From JAYKGU01 sp035285585 (lineage in GTDB: Bacteria; Cyanobacteriota; Cyanobacteriia; CAKZMO01): a stretch of DNA of 24,116 bases. Below the pieces are notes generated by a model, which was given only the letters and a program-made list of their open reading frames with translations, had not been told where the DNA came from and ran no database searches. Both the position numbers and the translations under genes were made by a program. Below are positions 14,843 to 22,691 of the stretch, in pieces. The stretch is taken from positions 1 to 24,116 of the forward strand of contig JAYKGU010000106.1 of assembly GCA_035285585.1 (NCBI GenBank), read 5' to 3'. The stretch's first letter is position 1, and each line of letters starts with the position of its first letter.

Positions 14843-16072
14843 GTGAATGGAGCGGGTGTGGATTTTGTGGCGATTCTGGACATGATGCCAGCGGTAGTGG
14901 GGGTCGCGTGGCTGATAGCACTGGGGTTTGGCTCCATCGTTGCCGCTGAGCTGGTGCGGGATGTTTACCACATTGCGGGACACTATTGGCAACCGCTCCA
15001 GCGGCTGCACCTGCTGCACCACAAAGCTTACCGCCGGGATTTTTCCATCGTGAGCGATGCGGCCTACCGCAAGGCGCAGCTCTATAACGACGCCCCCGAA
15101 TCCCTGGTGATGATTGGCGCAACCGGGCTGACCTGGATGCTGAGCCACCAGGCGGCGGTGCTGGTGGGGGTGCTCTACTCCCTGGCCTTTCTGGGGGGGG
15201 CGCTGCTGCGATCGCAGGGCTGGCTCACCCAGACCGATCTCACCCACGAACCGGGCCAGCTCACGGAGGTTCCTTCCAACTGGCGAGTGAACCGCACCTA
15301 CCACTGGCGGCACCACTTCGACGAAACCAATGCCTACTTTGCCGGACACTTTACCATCGTGGACAAGTTACTGGGAACCAGCCTCTCGCTGAAGGGCAAA
15401 ACCATCGCTATCACGGGCGCGTCGGGGGCCATGGGGCAGGCCCTCCTGCAAGAACTGGCCCGCCAGGGAGCCAGGCCCATTGCCCTCACCACCTCCCCTA
15501 ATTTTGCCTGTGATGCCGCCACCCAGGTCATCCAGTGGCAGGTCGGCCAGGAGGAAGCGCTGCGCGATCGCCTCCAGAGCGTCGATATTCTGGTGTTAAA
15601 CCACGGCACCAACGTGTATGGCGATCGCACTCCCCAGGGCATCCAAACTTCCCTGGAGGTCAACGCCCTTTCCACCTGGCGGCTGGCGGAGATTTTCTTC
15701 AGCACGGTAACGGGGCCGAGCGATCGCGCCACCAAAGAGCTGTGGGTCAACACTTCAGAAGCCGAAGTCAGCCCCGCCCTCAGCCCTCTGTACGAAATTT
15801 CGAAACGCCTGCTGGGCGACCTGCTTACCCTGCGGCGGCTCGATGCCCCCTGCGTTATTCGCAAAATTATCCTGGGGCCGTTCAAGAGCAAGCTCAACCC
15901 CTACGGCGTCATGGCTCCGGGCTGGGTAGCTCGTATGGTGGTGGCCCTGGCTAAGCGGGACGTGCGCAATATCATTGTCACCGTTAACCCCATTACCTAT
16001 ATCGCCTTCCCCATTAAGGAATTCGCCAAAAACCTTTATTTTCGACTGTTTTCGCGGCGATCGCCGGGATGA
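14843..16072 (+). CDS. Fatty-acid hydroxylase / sterol-desaturase-like protein fused to a short-chain dehydrogenase
   Basis: 409-residue fusion. The N-terminal half (to ~178) belongs to the di-iron fatty acid hydroxylase superfamily. All three His boxes are present: His43-x3-His47, His56-x2-His59-His60 and His154-x2-His157-His158. Membrane segments lie at about 14-36 and 88-122. The C-terminal half (183-395) is an NAD(P)-binding SDR with TGASGAMG (191-198), a modified NHGT at 253-256, Tyr317 and Lys321. The fusion is known in cyanobacterial annotation as bifunctional sterol desaturase/short-chain dehydrogenase; the substrate is not established, a lipid or carotenoid is likely. Starts are unclear: GTG 14843 has no ribosome site, GTG 14858 has GGAG 5 nt upstream. 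A Rieske oxygenase follows 120 bp later. Confidence 0.88.
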   Translation: MNGAGVDFVAILDMMPAVVGVAWLIALGFGSIVAAELVRDVYHIAGHYWQPLQRLHLLHHKAYRRDFSIVSDAAYRKAQLYNDAPESLVMIGATGLTWMLSHQAAVLVGVLYSLAFLGGALLRSQGWLTQTDLTHEPGQLTEVPSNWRVNRTYHWRHHFDETNAYFAGHFTIVDKLLGTSLSLKGKTIAITGASGAMGQALLQELARQGARPIALTTSPNFACDAATQVIQWQVGQEEALRDRLQSVDILVLNHGTNVYGDRTPQGIQTSLEVNALSTWRLAEIFFSTVTGPSDRATKELWVNTSEAEVSPALSPLYEISKRLLGDLLTLRRLDAPCVIRKIILGPFKSKLNPYGVMAPGWVARMVVALAKRDVRNIIVTVNPITYIAFPIKEFAKNLYFRLFSRRSPG

Positions 16073-16192
16073 ATTTGTGTTGCGGTTCCTAAAATCCAAA
16101 ATTCAATTGTGTCTCTCGACACTGTTTCCCTTCAGGGGATGGCGTATTAAGGATGGAGCATTCCAACACCAGCCGTGAGGGCATTGTCGCTC

Positions 16193-17230
16193 ATGCTTGT
16201 CACCCGTCAGCCCGTACTCAAGCGCTTCTGGTATCCCGTCATGCCCCTGGCCCTGCTGGCGGAGCAGCCCCAGCCGTTTCAGCTTCTGGGGCAAAAGATC
16301 GTCCTCTGGCTGGATGCCGATGGCCGTGCCGTTGCCGCCGCCGATCGCTGCTGCCATCGCTCGGCCCAGCTTTCCAGGGGCAGCGTTCAGGATGGTCATA
16401 TCGTCTGTCCCTACCACGGCTGGGTGTTTGACGGCAGCGGTCAATGCCTGAAGGTGCCGCAGTTGGGGGAAGACGACCCCATTCCCAGAACCTATCGAAT
16501 TAGCACCTATCCCTGCCAGGAGCGCTACGGCTACGCCTGGGTGTGTCTGGACAGCGACCCGATCCAACCTATTCCTACGATTCCAGAAGCGGACGACGGA
16601 CAGTTTCGTCTGATTCCCGAATTTTATGAACCCTGGAACTGTGCCGGACTGCGGGTGATGGAGAACGAGTTTGACCTGGCCCATCCCACCTTTGTCCACA
16701 CCACCACCTTTGGCAGCACCGACCATCCCATCCCCGACGAGATGGAGCTGCGGGAGACCAATTATGGGCTGTGTGTCAACGCCAAGCTGGGGGTCGTGAA
16801 TCCAGAGCTACAGCAAAAGAACCTGAAAATGGTGGGGGCGCAAACCCAGCGATCGCTCGACATGGACTGGTTTATGCCCTTCACCTGCAAGCTGCGCATC
16901 AACTATCCCAATGGTCTGGTTCATATCATCGTCAACACAGCCACCCCCATCAGCGATTCGGCCTCCCAAATCGTGCAGTTTTGCCTGCGTAACGACACCG
17001 AAGCCGAAACCAGAGCAGCGGATGCGGTGGCTTTCGACCGGGCGGTGACCCTGGAAGACAAAGCCATTTTAGAAACAACGGACTACGACGTGCCCCTGGA
17101 TGCCAAATTTGAGCAGCACATGATGACGGACAAGCCCGGTTTGCTGATGCGCCGTCGTTTGGCGGCCTTGCTAAAAGAGCATGGGGAAACGGAGCAAACC
17201 CTCCGATATGGCGTTACGCTTTCGCGTTAG
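16193..17230 (+). CDS. Rieske non-heme iron oxygenase
   Basis: 345-residue oxygenase of the ring-hydroxylating / pheophorbide-a-oxygenase-like group. The Rieske [2Fe-2S] site is Cys53-x-His55 and Cys72-x2-His75 (CPYHGW). The mononuclear iron site is Asp161-x2-His164-x4-His169 in NEFDLAHPTFVHTTTFG. It would hydroxylate or oxidatively demethylate a hydrophobic substrate with electrons from ferredoxin. No C-terminal membrane anchor or CxxC motif of plant PAO/TIC55 is seen. ATG 16193 is preferred (MLVTRQPVLKRFWYPV is a typical family start); GTG 16175 is an alternative. It follows the desaturase/SDR fusion in the same direction, so a common lipid or pigment pathway is possible (inference). Confidence 0.9.
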   Translation: MLVTRQPVLKRFWYPVMPLALLAEQPQPFQLLGQKIVLWLDADGRAVAAADRCCHRSAQLSRGSVQDGHIVCPYHGWVFDGSGQCLKVPQLGEDDPIPRTYRISTYPCQERYGYAWVCLDSDPIQPIPTIPEADDGQFRLIPEFYEPWNCAGLRVMENEFDLAHPTFVHTTTFGSTDHPIPDEMELRETNYGLCVNAKLGVVNPELQQKNLKMVGAQTQRSLDMDWFMPFTCKLRINYPNGLVHIIVNTATPISDSASQIVQFCLRNDTEAETRAADAVAFDRAVTLEDKAILETTDYDVPLDAKFEQHMMTDKPGLLMRRRLAALLKEHGETEQTLRYGVTLSR

Positions 17231-17242
17231 GACATTCAAGAG

Positions 17243-17275
17243 GTGTGGAACCCCCGCGTCGCGGGGGTTCCACAC
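17243..17275 (+). terminator. GC-rich perfect hairpin after the Rieske gene
   Basis: A perfect 15-bp stem (GTGTGGAACCCCCGC and its complement) closed by the 3-nt loop GTC, 13 bp after the stop codon. No T-tract follows, so it may stop transcription by a Rho-independent but U-less mode, or protect the 3' end. Position favours a terminator. Confidence 0.6.
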
Positions 17276-17330
17276 TCATAGCCCGTAGGGCGATAAAGCG
17301 CTTGAGGTTCGAAATTGGCACAAAAACAAC

Positions 17331-17362
17331 TATGATTGTTTTCGGCTCAGATTTAATTTGAG
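17331..17362 (+). promoter_or_regulatory. Putative promoter and operator of the Crp/Fnr-type gene
   Basis: TATGAT at 17331-17336 resembles a -10 box; TTCGAA lies 17 bp upstream as a poor -35. Immediately downstream, CTCAGATTTAATTTGAG (17346-17362) is a 17-bp near-perfect palindrome with CTCA/TGAG arms, placed about where transcription would start and 31 bp before the ATG. A repressor site, perhaps autoregulatory, is inferred. Confidence 0.4.
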
Positions 17363-17393
17363 CTGAGTCAGGTTGTGCCCCCAACTTCGTGTC

Positions 17394-18125
17394 ATGTCTG
17401 CGAACGATTCCATCTCGCCCTTGCAGAACCAGTCGCCCCTGGTCAATCGCATTCTGGCGGCGTTACCAGAAGCTGAATACCGAGAACTGGCCTCCCATCT
17501 GGAACTGGTTGAGCTGCCACGGGGGCGAGTGCTTTATGAACCGGGCGATCGCATCCAGACCGTTTACTTTCCCAACTCAGCCATGGTTTCCCTGGTGGCG
17601 CGGCTGGAAACGGGGGGTAGCGTCGAGATTGGCGTGGTCGGTCGGGAAGGGATGGTGGGGCTGCCTGTTGTCTGGGGCGGCCAGTACGCCAGCAGTCAGG
17701 CCATCGTCCAGATCCCCGGTGCGGGCTACCGGCTGCCTGACACCGTGCTGAAAAACACCTTTGACCGGGGCGGCACGCTGCAGCGCCTCCTCCTGCTCTA
17801 CACCCAGGCTTTGTTTGCCTACGTTTCCCAAACCGCCGCCTGCAACCGTCAGCATAGGCTTGAGGAGCGGCTGGCCCGCTGGCTGCTGATTGTTCACGAC
17901 ATAACCGATTCAGACTGTTTGCCCCTGACCCAGGAATTTCTGGCAGAGATGCTGGGAACCGGGCGATCGACCGTGACCACAGCGGCGGGCATCCTGCAGC
18001 AGAGCGGCGGCATCCGCTATAGCCGGGGCAAGATTGTCATTGCCGATCGCTCCCAGCTAGAGCGCACCGTCTGCGAGTGCTATGGGCGTATCAAGGCGGA
18101 GTTTGCTCGTCTGCTGAAGGTGTGA
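17394..18125 (+). CDS. Crp/Fnr family transcriptional regulator
   Basis: 243-residue regulator with an N-terminal cNMP-binding-like beta-barrel (residues ~20-130; LPRGRVLYEPGDRIQTVYF, GREGMVGLP) and a C-terminal winged helix (LTQEFLAEMLGTGRSTVTTAA as recognition region). The phosphate-binding cassette of true cAMP receptors (RxS after GE) is not obvious, so the effector may not be cAMP. No N-terminal Cys cluster as in Fnr. ATG 17394 is preferred over the in-frame ATG 17373. The 3' end overlaps the convergent membrane-protein gene by 35 bp. A palindrome just upstream may be its own operator. Confidence 0.9.
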   Translation: MSANDSISPLQNQSPLVNRILAALPEAEYRELASHLELVELPRGRVLYEPGDRIQTVYFPNSAMVSLVARLETGGSVEIGVVGREGMVGLPVVWGGQYASSQAIVQIPGAGYRLPDTVLKNTFDRGGTLQRLLLLYTQALFAYVSQTAACNRQHRLEERLARWLLIVHDITDSDCLPLTQEFLAEMLGTGRSTVTTAAGILQQSGGIRYSRGKIVIADRSQLERTVCECYGRIKAEFARLLKV

Positions 18126-18675
18126 GCGACGCCTGGACAGTTCCGGGCCACTGAAAAAGACGGGGCAGTTGGGTGATGTCAATAAGATGGCTGGTGCCCC
18201 AGACAACCAGTTCGCCCACGAAAATCCACCGGATCCAGCCAGCCTCATCGGGGGGGAGCAGCGTCAGCCCTTCGTAGAGCTGCCACAGGCGATAGGGCAC
18301 ATACAAATAGGGCACCATCACCCAGACCACAGACTGAAACCTTCGCAGCGTCAGGACTTCCGCAAGCACCTGGAGAGCCAGCAGCACGAAGTAGGCCGTA
18401 AAAATAAGCGTCACGGTGCGATCGCCCTGAACCATCCCCCACACTAAAGCCACCAGGGGCGGCACCAGGCCCAGAAACTGCACCGTACCAAACCAGTATT
18501 TGAACCACCCCGGCAGCGGCTGGGGCAGTTGAAAAGGCTTCACGTTGCCCCAGGCTGAGCCAGCGATTACCAGTAAGCCAGTGGCGATCGCCAGAAAGGC
18601 CAGATTTTCCACGAGTAAGCGCAGGCCAGGGGTCATGGGCGGCTTCGCCAGAATGCGGCAGGCTAACCTTTGCAT
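18091..18675 (-). CDS. Small integral membrane protein, unknown function
   Basis: 194 residues with about four or five hydrophobic helices: 18-42, 64-85, 88-112, 117-133 and 146-165. The loops contain aromatic stretches (PGWFKYWFGTVQF, YLYVPYRLWQLYEG). There are no cysteine or histidine clusters for cofactors. No family recognised. It starts 43 bp after the cytochrome b561-like gene in the same direction, so the two are probably one transcript. Its last 35 bp overlap the crp-type gene on the other strand. ATG 18675 lacks a ribosome site; ATG 18636 is an alternative start. Confidence 0.75.
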   Translation of the reverse strand: MQRLACRILAKPPMTPGLRLLVENLAFLAIATGLLVIAGSAWGNVKPFQLPQPLPGWFKYWFGTVQFLGLVPPLVALVWGMVQGDRTVTLIFTAYFVLLALQVLAEVLTLRRFQSVVWVMVPYLYVPYRLWQLYEGLTLLPPDEAGWIRWIFVGELVVWGTSHLIDITQLPRLFQWPGTVQASLTPSADEQTPP

Positions 18676-18718
18676 TTTAGCGATTGTTGGCGTGGTTCTG
18701 GTATGTTAACAAATTAAT

Positions 18719-19387
18719 TCAAAGGTTGAACACTGGCAGGAGAAAGGCAGCGACAATCCCGCCGATGACCACCACTTCAACCACCTTCAGGACGGTGCTG
18801 GTGGGGGGCACTTTGATGCCCTGGAGCCAGGATCGGGGAGCATCGTTTTCCCGCATCTGCCAGGTAAACATGGAGATCAGCAGGGGCACCCCTCCCACTT
18901 TGATCCCCAACAGCAAATGCAGGGCAAAACTCACCAGCACTACCCCCCAGGCGATCAGGTGGGCCAGATACCACTGACGATCCAGCTCGCCTGCGGGGAG
19001 CCATTCTTCTTTCATCATGCGCCCCGTGACCACCGCAAACGTTGCCGCCAGCAGCATCACAGTGTTGACCAGGCGATGCACGGCAATCCACCAGACGGGT
19101 TGGTTGAACTGCTTGAGCTGGCTGAGGGACTGCTCTTGCAAGAGGCGGCGATCGCCCAGGTGAAAGCTATACAGGGCAAATACCGGCAGCAACAGCAGAA
19201 AGGTGAGGGCAATGGTGCCGTGAATCCCTTGAATATCCCCCAGGGGCGGCAGGGCAAGGCTTCCCCAGCGCTTATCGTAGACATCGTAAACCCAAAACCC
19301 GGTGATCAGGGCTAAAACGGTGAGCAGGGCGATCGCACCATGCAGCATCCGCAGCAGCGCAGGTTGGTAAGGAGCCGTCTGTGGCAT
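18719..19387 (-). CDS. Cytochrome b561-like membrane b-type cytochrome
   Basis: 222-residue di-heme cytochrome candidate of the prokaryotic b561 / cytochrome b/b6-like type. Four core helices at about 12-34, 55-74, 101-121 and 141-163 carry candidate axial histidines His16, His56, His104, His143 and His157; a fifth helix lies at 199-220. Such proteins pass electrons across the membrane between quinol or ascorbate-like donors and other carriers. No fused enzyme domain. It is read with the small membrane protein downstream, and lies head-to-head with the 963-residue iron-sulfur protein, with an insertion element between. The heme assignment rests on pattern only. Confidence 0.82.
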   Translation of the reverse strand: MPQTAPYQPALLRMLHGAIALLTVLALITGFWVYDVYDKRWGSLALPPLGDIQGIHGTIALTFLLLLPVFALYSFHLGDRRLLQEQSLSQLKQFNQPVWWIAVHRLVNTVMLLAATFAVVTGRMMKEEWLPAGELDRQWYLAHLIAWGVVLVSFALHLLLGIKVGGVPLLISMFTWQMRENDAPRSWLQGIKVPPTSTVLKVVEVVVIGGIVAAFLLPVFNL

Positions 19388-19449
19388 ATTAGAATCCGCT
19401 GAAATTAAGTTTTTCCTGAACTATAACAGAATGCCAGAGCGACAAACAG

Positions 19450-19605
19450 GACGTTACGGGTATTCATTTAAGCTGGGAAATCCTGGTTGGATAGGGAGCC
19501 AGAATCCAGGAGTCAGAATTCAGAAGGGAGCCGACTTCTGGCTCCTGACTCCTGAATTCTATTCTTGGCAAAGCTTCCCGCCTTAAGTTGATACCCGACG
19601 TTACG
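19450..19605 (+). mobile_element. About 139-bp palindromic element, copy B, with 8-9 bp direct repeats
   Basis: The element (19458-19596) starts GGGTATTCATTTAAG and ends CTTAAGTTGATACCC. The direct repeat GACGTTACG lies at 19450-19458 and 19597-19605 (8 bp if the element keeps symmetric GGG/CCC ends, 9 bp otherwise). End repeats match at about 17 of 23 positions. The interior has the same nested inverted repeats as copy A. It sits in the head-to-head spacer between the b561-like gene and the iron-sulfur protein, where it may separate or change their promoters. Non-coding; probably a non-autonomous transposable element. Confidence 0.8.
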
Positions 19606-19656
19606 AAATCCGAGCAATGTAATAGTTAGCATAGGGAAAATCGATGGCAGCCCTTA

Positions 19657-22548
19657 ATGGTCTTTAGCGCACAATTGGTGAAGACCAGAGAAGAGAAAGA
19701 GCTGTCTATGTTTGCACAACTGCCAGAGCGGCGAATGCACTGGATTCGCTGGGTATTGACTGCAGGTTGGCTCCTGATTATTGCCTCCCTGTTTTATGAT
19801 CCCTGGACATCGGCACTGACCACATCTGATCATCCCTGGAGTCCCTTGCGGCTCTCAGATACCTGTATACAGGTGCAGGGAGAATGCTTATCTGAGCAAC
19901 CCTATCCGTTAGGAACGACCCTCTTCTGGGGAGCCATTGTGCCCGCCGCCATCTTTATTTTGCTGGTGTTTGGCCATGAGCTGTGGCGGCGGATTTGTCC
20001 GCTCTCGTTTTTATCCCAAATTCCTCGCGCATTGGGACGGCAGCGACAGTTCAAACGAGAGAATCAAAAAACTGGCAAAGTGCGCTACGAGTTGGCCAAG
20101 GTTGAGCCGAAATCATGGTTGGGCCGCAATTACCCCTATGTGCAATTTGGCTGGTTATTTGCGGGGTTATGTGGGCGCATCCTGTTTTTCAACGCCGATC
20201 GCCTGGTGTTAGCGGGCTGGCTATTATTTACAGTGGCCGCAGCGATCGCCGTTGGCTATTGGTATGGCGGCAAGTCGTGGTGTCAGTACTTTTGCCCCAT
20301 GGCTCCGGTGCAAAGTATCTACAGCGAACCGGGGGGCTTGTTGAGCAGCAAGGCTCATACCAGTGAGCAGCCCATCACGCAATCCATGTGTCGCACCGTG
20401 CTGCCGGACGGCAAAGAGCAGAGTGCTTGCGTCGCCTGCCAAAACCCCTGCATTGACATTGACGCTGAACGAACTTACTGGAACAGCTTAAACAAACCTG
20501 AAACCCCATTTCTGCGCTATGGCTATGTGGGGTTGGTGATGGGTTATTTTGGCTACTACTATCTCTATGCGGGCAATTGGAACTATTACTTCTCTGGGGC
20601 ATGGGCGCGGCAACCGGATCAACTGGCTTCGCTGTTGGATCCCGGACTTTACTTATTTGGACAGGCCATTAATATTCCCAAACTGGTTGCGGTTCCTCTG
20701 GTATTAGGTGGATGCACGGCGATCGCCTATTGGGGAGGACGGTGGGTTGAAAAACGCGCCAAAGCCTACAGCCATCGAAATCACGCTAATCTGACGACCG
20801 AAACCATTCGGCATCGCATCTTTACCCTCTGTACCTTTGGTATTTTCAACTTCTTCTTTATCTTTGGGGGGCGTCCCCTGGTGCAGCTTCTCCCTCTGCC
20901 CGTGCAATACCTCTACGACCTGGGTTTGGTGGCGCTGAGTACCCTCTGGCTCTATCAAACCTGGCGGCGCAGTCCTGATCTCTATTCTCGGGAAAATCTC
21001 GCGAATCGCTTCCGCAAGCAGCTAGAGAAATTGCAGCTTAATGTGTCACAGTTTTTGGAAGGGCGATCGCTCGGTGATCTCAATACCCATGAAGTCTATG
21101 TATTAGCCAAGGTGCTGCCTGGGTTTACCCGCGAGAAACGGCACCAGGCATACAAGGGCGTGGTGCGAGACGCTCTGGAAGAAGGTTATGTGAACTACTC
21201 CAGCAGTCTGGACATGTTGCAGCAAATGCGCCAGGAGTTGGGCATTACGGATGACGAACACCGCCTCGTGCTGGAGGAATTGGGCGTTGAAGACCCACAG
21301 TTGCTCAATCCGGATCGTCAACGCAGCTTAGAAAATCAGATCCGTTTGAGCGGCTACCGCAAATCCCTGGAGCGGTTGATGTCGTTGCAACAGAAACAGT
21401 CCGATCGCATGGTATTTGAGCAAGTATCCCTGCAAGATTCAGCCGCCGTTCGTTCTTTGCGTCGAGAATACTCCATTACACCCCAGGAAGAAGAATGGAT
21501 TCTCAGCGGATTTTCCACCAATGCCAGCAGTGTCAAAAAGGCACAGTTCTTGCTCACCCAACTACCCGAATTGATTGATGGCTACCGTGCGCTCAATCAA
21601 CCGGTGCTGCATGAGCACAAAGCCGTATTAACCCTGCTGCGAGAAAATATTCTTCACAAACAAGAACTGATGGTGCGATCGCTCCTGGAAACCCTGGAAC
21701 TACTCCAGTCCGATCCGGCAGCTTTGCCCCTGGCGCAGTCTTTACAGCAGGCTTCTCCGGCTGTTTTAGGAGAGGTTCTAGAGCAGGAGCAGTGGGGCGA
21801 TCGCCTGTCGCCAGCAATCCTGAACTGCCTGACCCAACCGGGAGAAACGCCGGTTTCCTGTTCGCTAAACCTCTCCCCTGAGGCAATTTGGGGGTATCTG
21901 GAAGCCCTGCTCCAGGATCAAAAGCCCATGATTCAGGCGGCAGCGCTTTACATCATGGCTCAATTGGATGGAGAACGCAGTCGGGCGATCGCTCGCAATC
22001 ATCGTCATACTTTCAAGTCCCACCTGCTTCAGGAAACGGGCGATCGCCTATTGTCGTTGCAGCCAACATCCATAGCAACCCCATCCCTGGCGGAATTTCC
22101 AACGCTGGAAAAACTGGTTTACTTGTTTAATAGCGACTTCTTCCATCGGATGCAGAGTGAAACGCTCATCGCCCTTGCGGATCGAGCGGAAGTGAGAACC
22201 TATGGCCAGGGGGATCTGATCACCGAAGCCGGAGATACCTGCCGAGAGTTGCTGCTGTTGATCGAAGGTGATGCCAACATTCACTATCAAACTGAATCTG
22301 GAGTTGAAGTGGAACAGCTTCATCCCGGACAAACGCTCGATGAACTAGAGGTTTTAGCTCACAGCAACTCAGAAAACACGATCGTTGCCGATAGTGAAAG
22401 GACTCGAATTCTGGCGATTTCTGTCGATGCCTTTGATGATTTACTCGACCATGATCCGGATTTTGCCCGACGAGTTCTGGAATTGGAGAGTCGGCGACTG
22501 CAGCGATTCGTGCGATCGGCACAGCCACTTGAGGGGGTAAAACTTTAG
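19657..22548 (+). CDS. Polytopic membrane Fe-S protein fused to a cNMP-binding-like domain
   Basis: 963 residues. The N-terminal ~435 residues are a membrane region (helices about 31-47, 88-107, 163-178, 184-203, 287-305, 341-360, 388-404, 416-433) with cysteine motifs like those of NapH/CcoG/NosR-type proteins: RRICPLSFLSQ (Cys114), WCQYFCPM (Cys209, Cys213), Cys245, and CVACQNPC (Cys258, 261, 265). These suggest one or two [4Fe-4S] clusters. Cys70 and Cys77 lie in a loop between the first two helices. Residues 440-800 are soluble and helical, with repeated LRREYSITPQEEEWIL-type segments. Residues 820-950 resemble a cyclic-nucleotide-binding domain (TYGQGDLITEAGDTCRELLL) ending in a helix. 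Likely a ligand-gated electron-transfer protein (inference). Start ATG 19657; ATG 19708 is possible. Confidence 0.85.
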   Translation: MVFSAQLVKTREEKELSMFAQLPERRMHWIRWVLTAGWLLIIASLFYDPWTSALTTSDHPWSPLRLSDTCIQVQGECLSEQPYPLGTTLFWGAIVPAAIFILLVFGHELWRRICPLSFLSQIPRALGRQRQFKRENQKTGKVRYELAKVEPKSWLGRNYPYVQFGWLFAGLCGRILFFNADRLVLAGWLLFTVAAAIAVGYWYGGKSWCQYFCPMAPVQSIYSEPGGLLSSKAHTSEQPITQSMCRTVLPDGKEQSACVACQNPCIDIDAERTYWNSLNKPETPFLRYGYVGLVMGYFGYYYLYAGNWNYYFSGAWARQPDQLASLLDPGLYLFGQAINIPKLVAVPLVLGGCTAIAYWGGRWVEKRAKAYSHRNHANLTTETIRHRIFTLCTFGIFNFFFIFGGRPLVQLLPLPVQYLYDLGLVALSTLWLYQTWRRSPDLYSRENLANRFRKQLEKLQLNVSQFLEGRSLGDLNTHEVYVLAKVLPGFTREKRHQAYKGVVRDALEEGYVNYSSSLDMLQQMRQELGITDDEHRLVLEELGVEDPQLLNPDRQRSLENQIRLSGYRKSLERLMSLQQKQSDRMVFEQVSLQDSAAVRSLRREYSITPQEEEWILSGFSTNASSVKKAQFLLTQLPELIDGYRALNQPVLHEHKAVLTLLRENILHKQELMVRSLLETLELLQSDPAALPLAQSLQQASPAVLGEVLEQEQWGDRLSPAILNCLTQPGETPVSCSLNLSPEAIWGYLEALLQDQKPMIQAAALYIMAQLDGERSRAIARNHRHTFKSHLLQETGDRLLSLQPTSIATPSLAEFPTLEKLVYLFNSDFFHRMQSETLIALADRAEVRTYGQGDLITEAGDTCRELLLLIEGDANIHYQTESGVEVEQLHPGQTLDELEVLAHSNSENTIVADSERTRILAISVDAFDDLLDHDPDFARRVLELESRRLQRFVRSAQPLEGVKL

Positions 22549-22691
22549 ACCGTGCTTATGAATCTAACCCGTGGGTGAATCCGATCTTTGGCCGATCTCT
22601 TTAAGATGCAGTTGGTGAACCTGGACGTAGCCCATGGGAGTCTTTCCGTGGGTTGACGGTCGGCCGCGCCTGCTGTAATTGAGGATAAATC

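Noticed and set aside
22620..22660. CCCATGG/CCGTGGG inverted repeat after the Fe-S/cNMP gene as a terminator
   Set aside because: Short interrupted stem without a T-tract; not strong enough to annotate.
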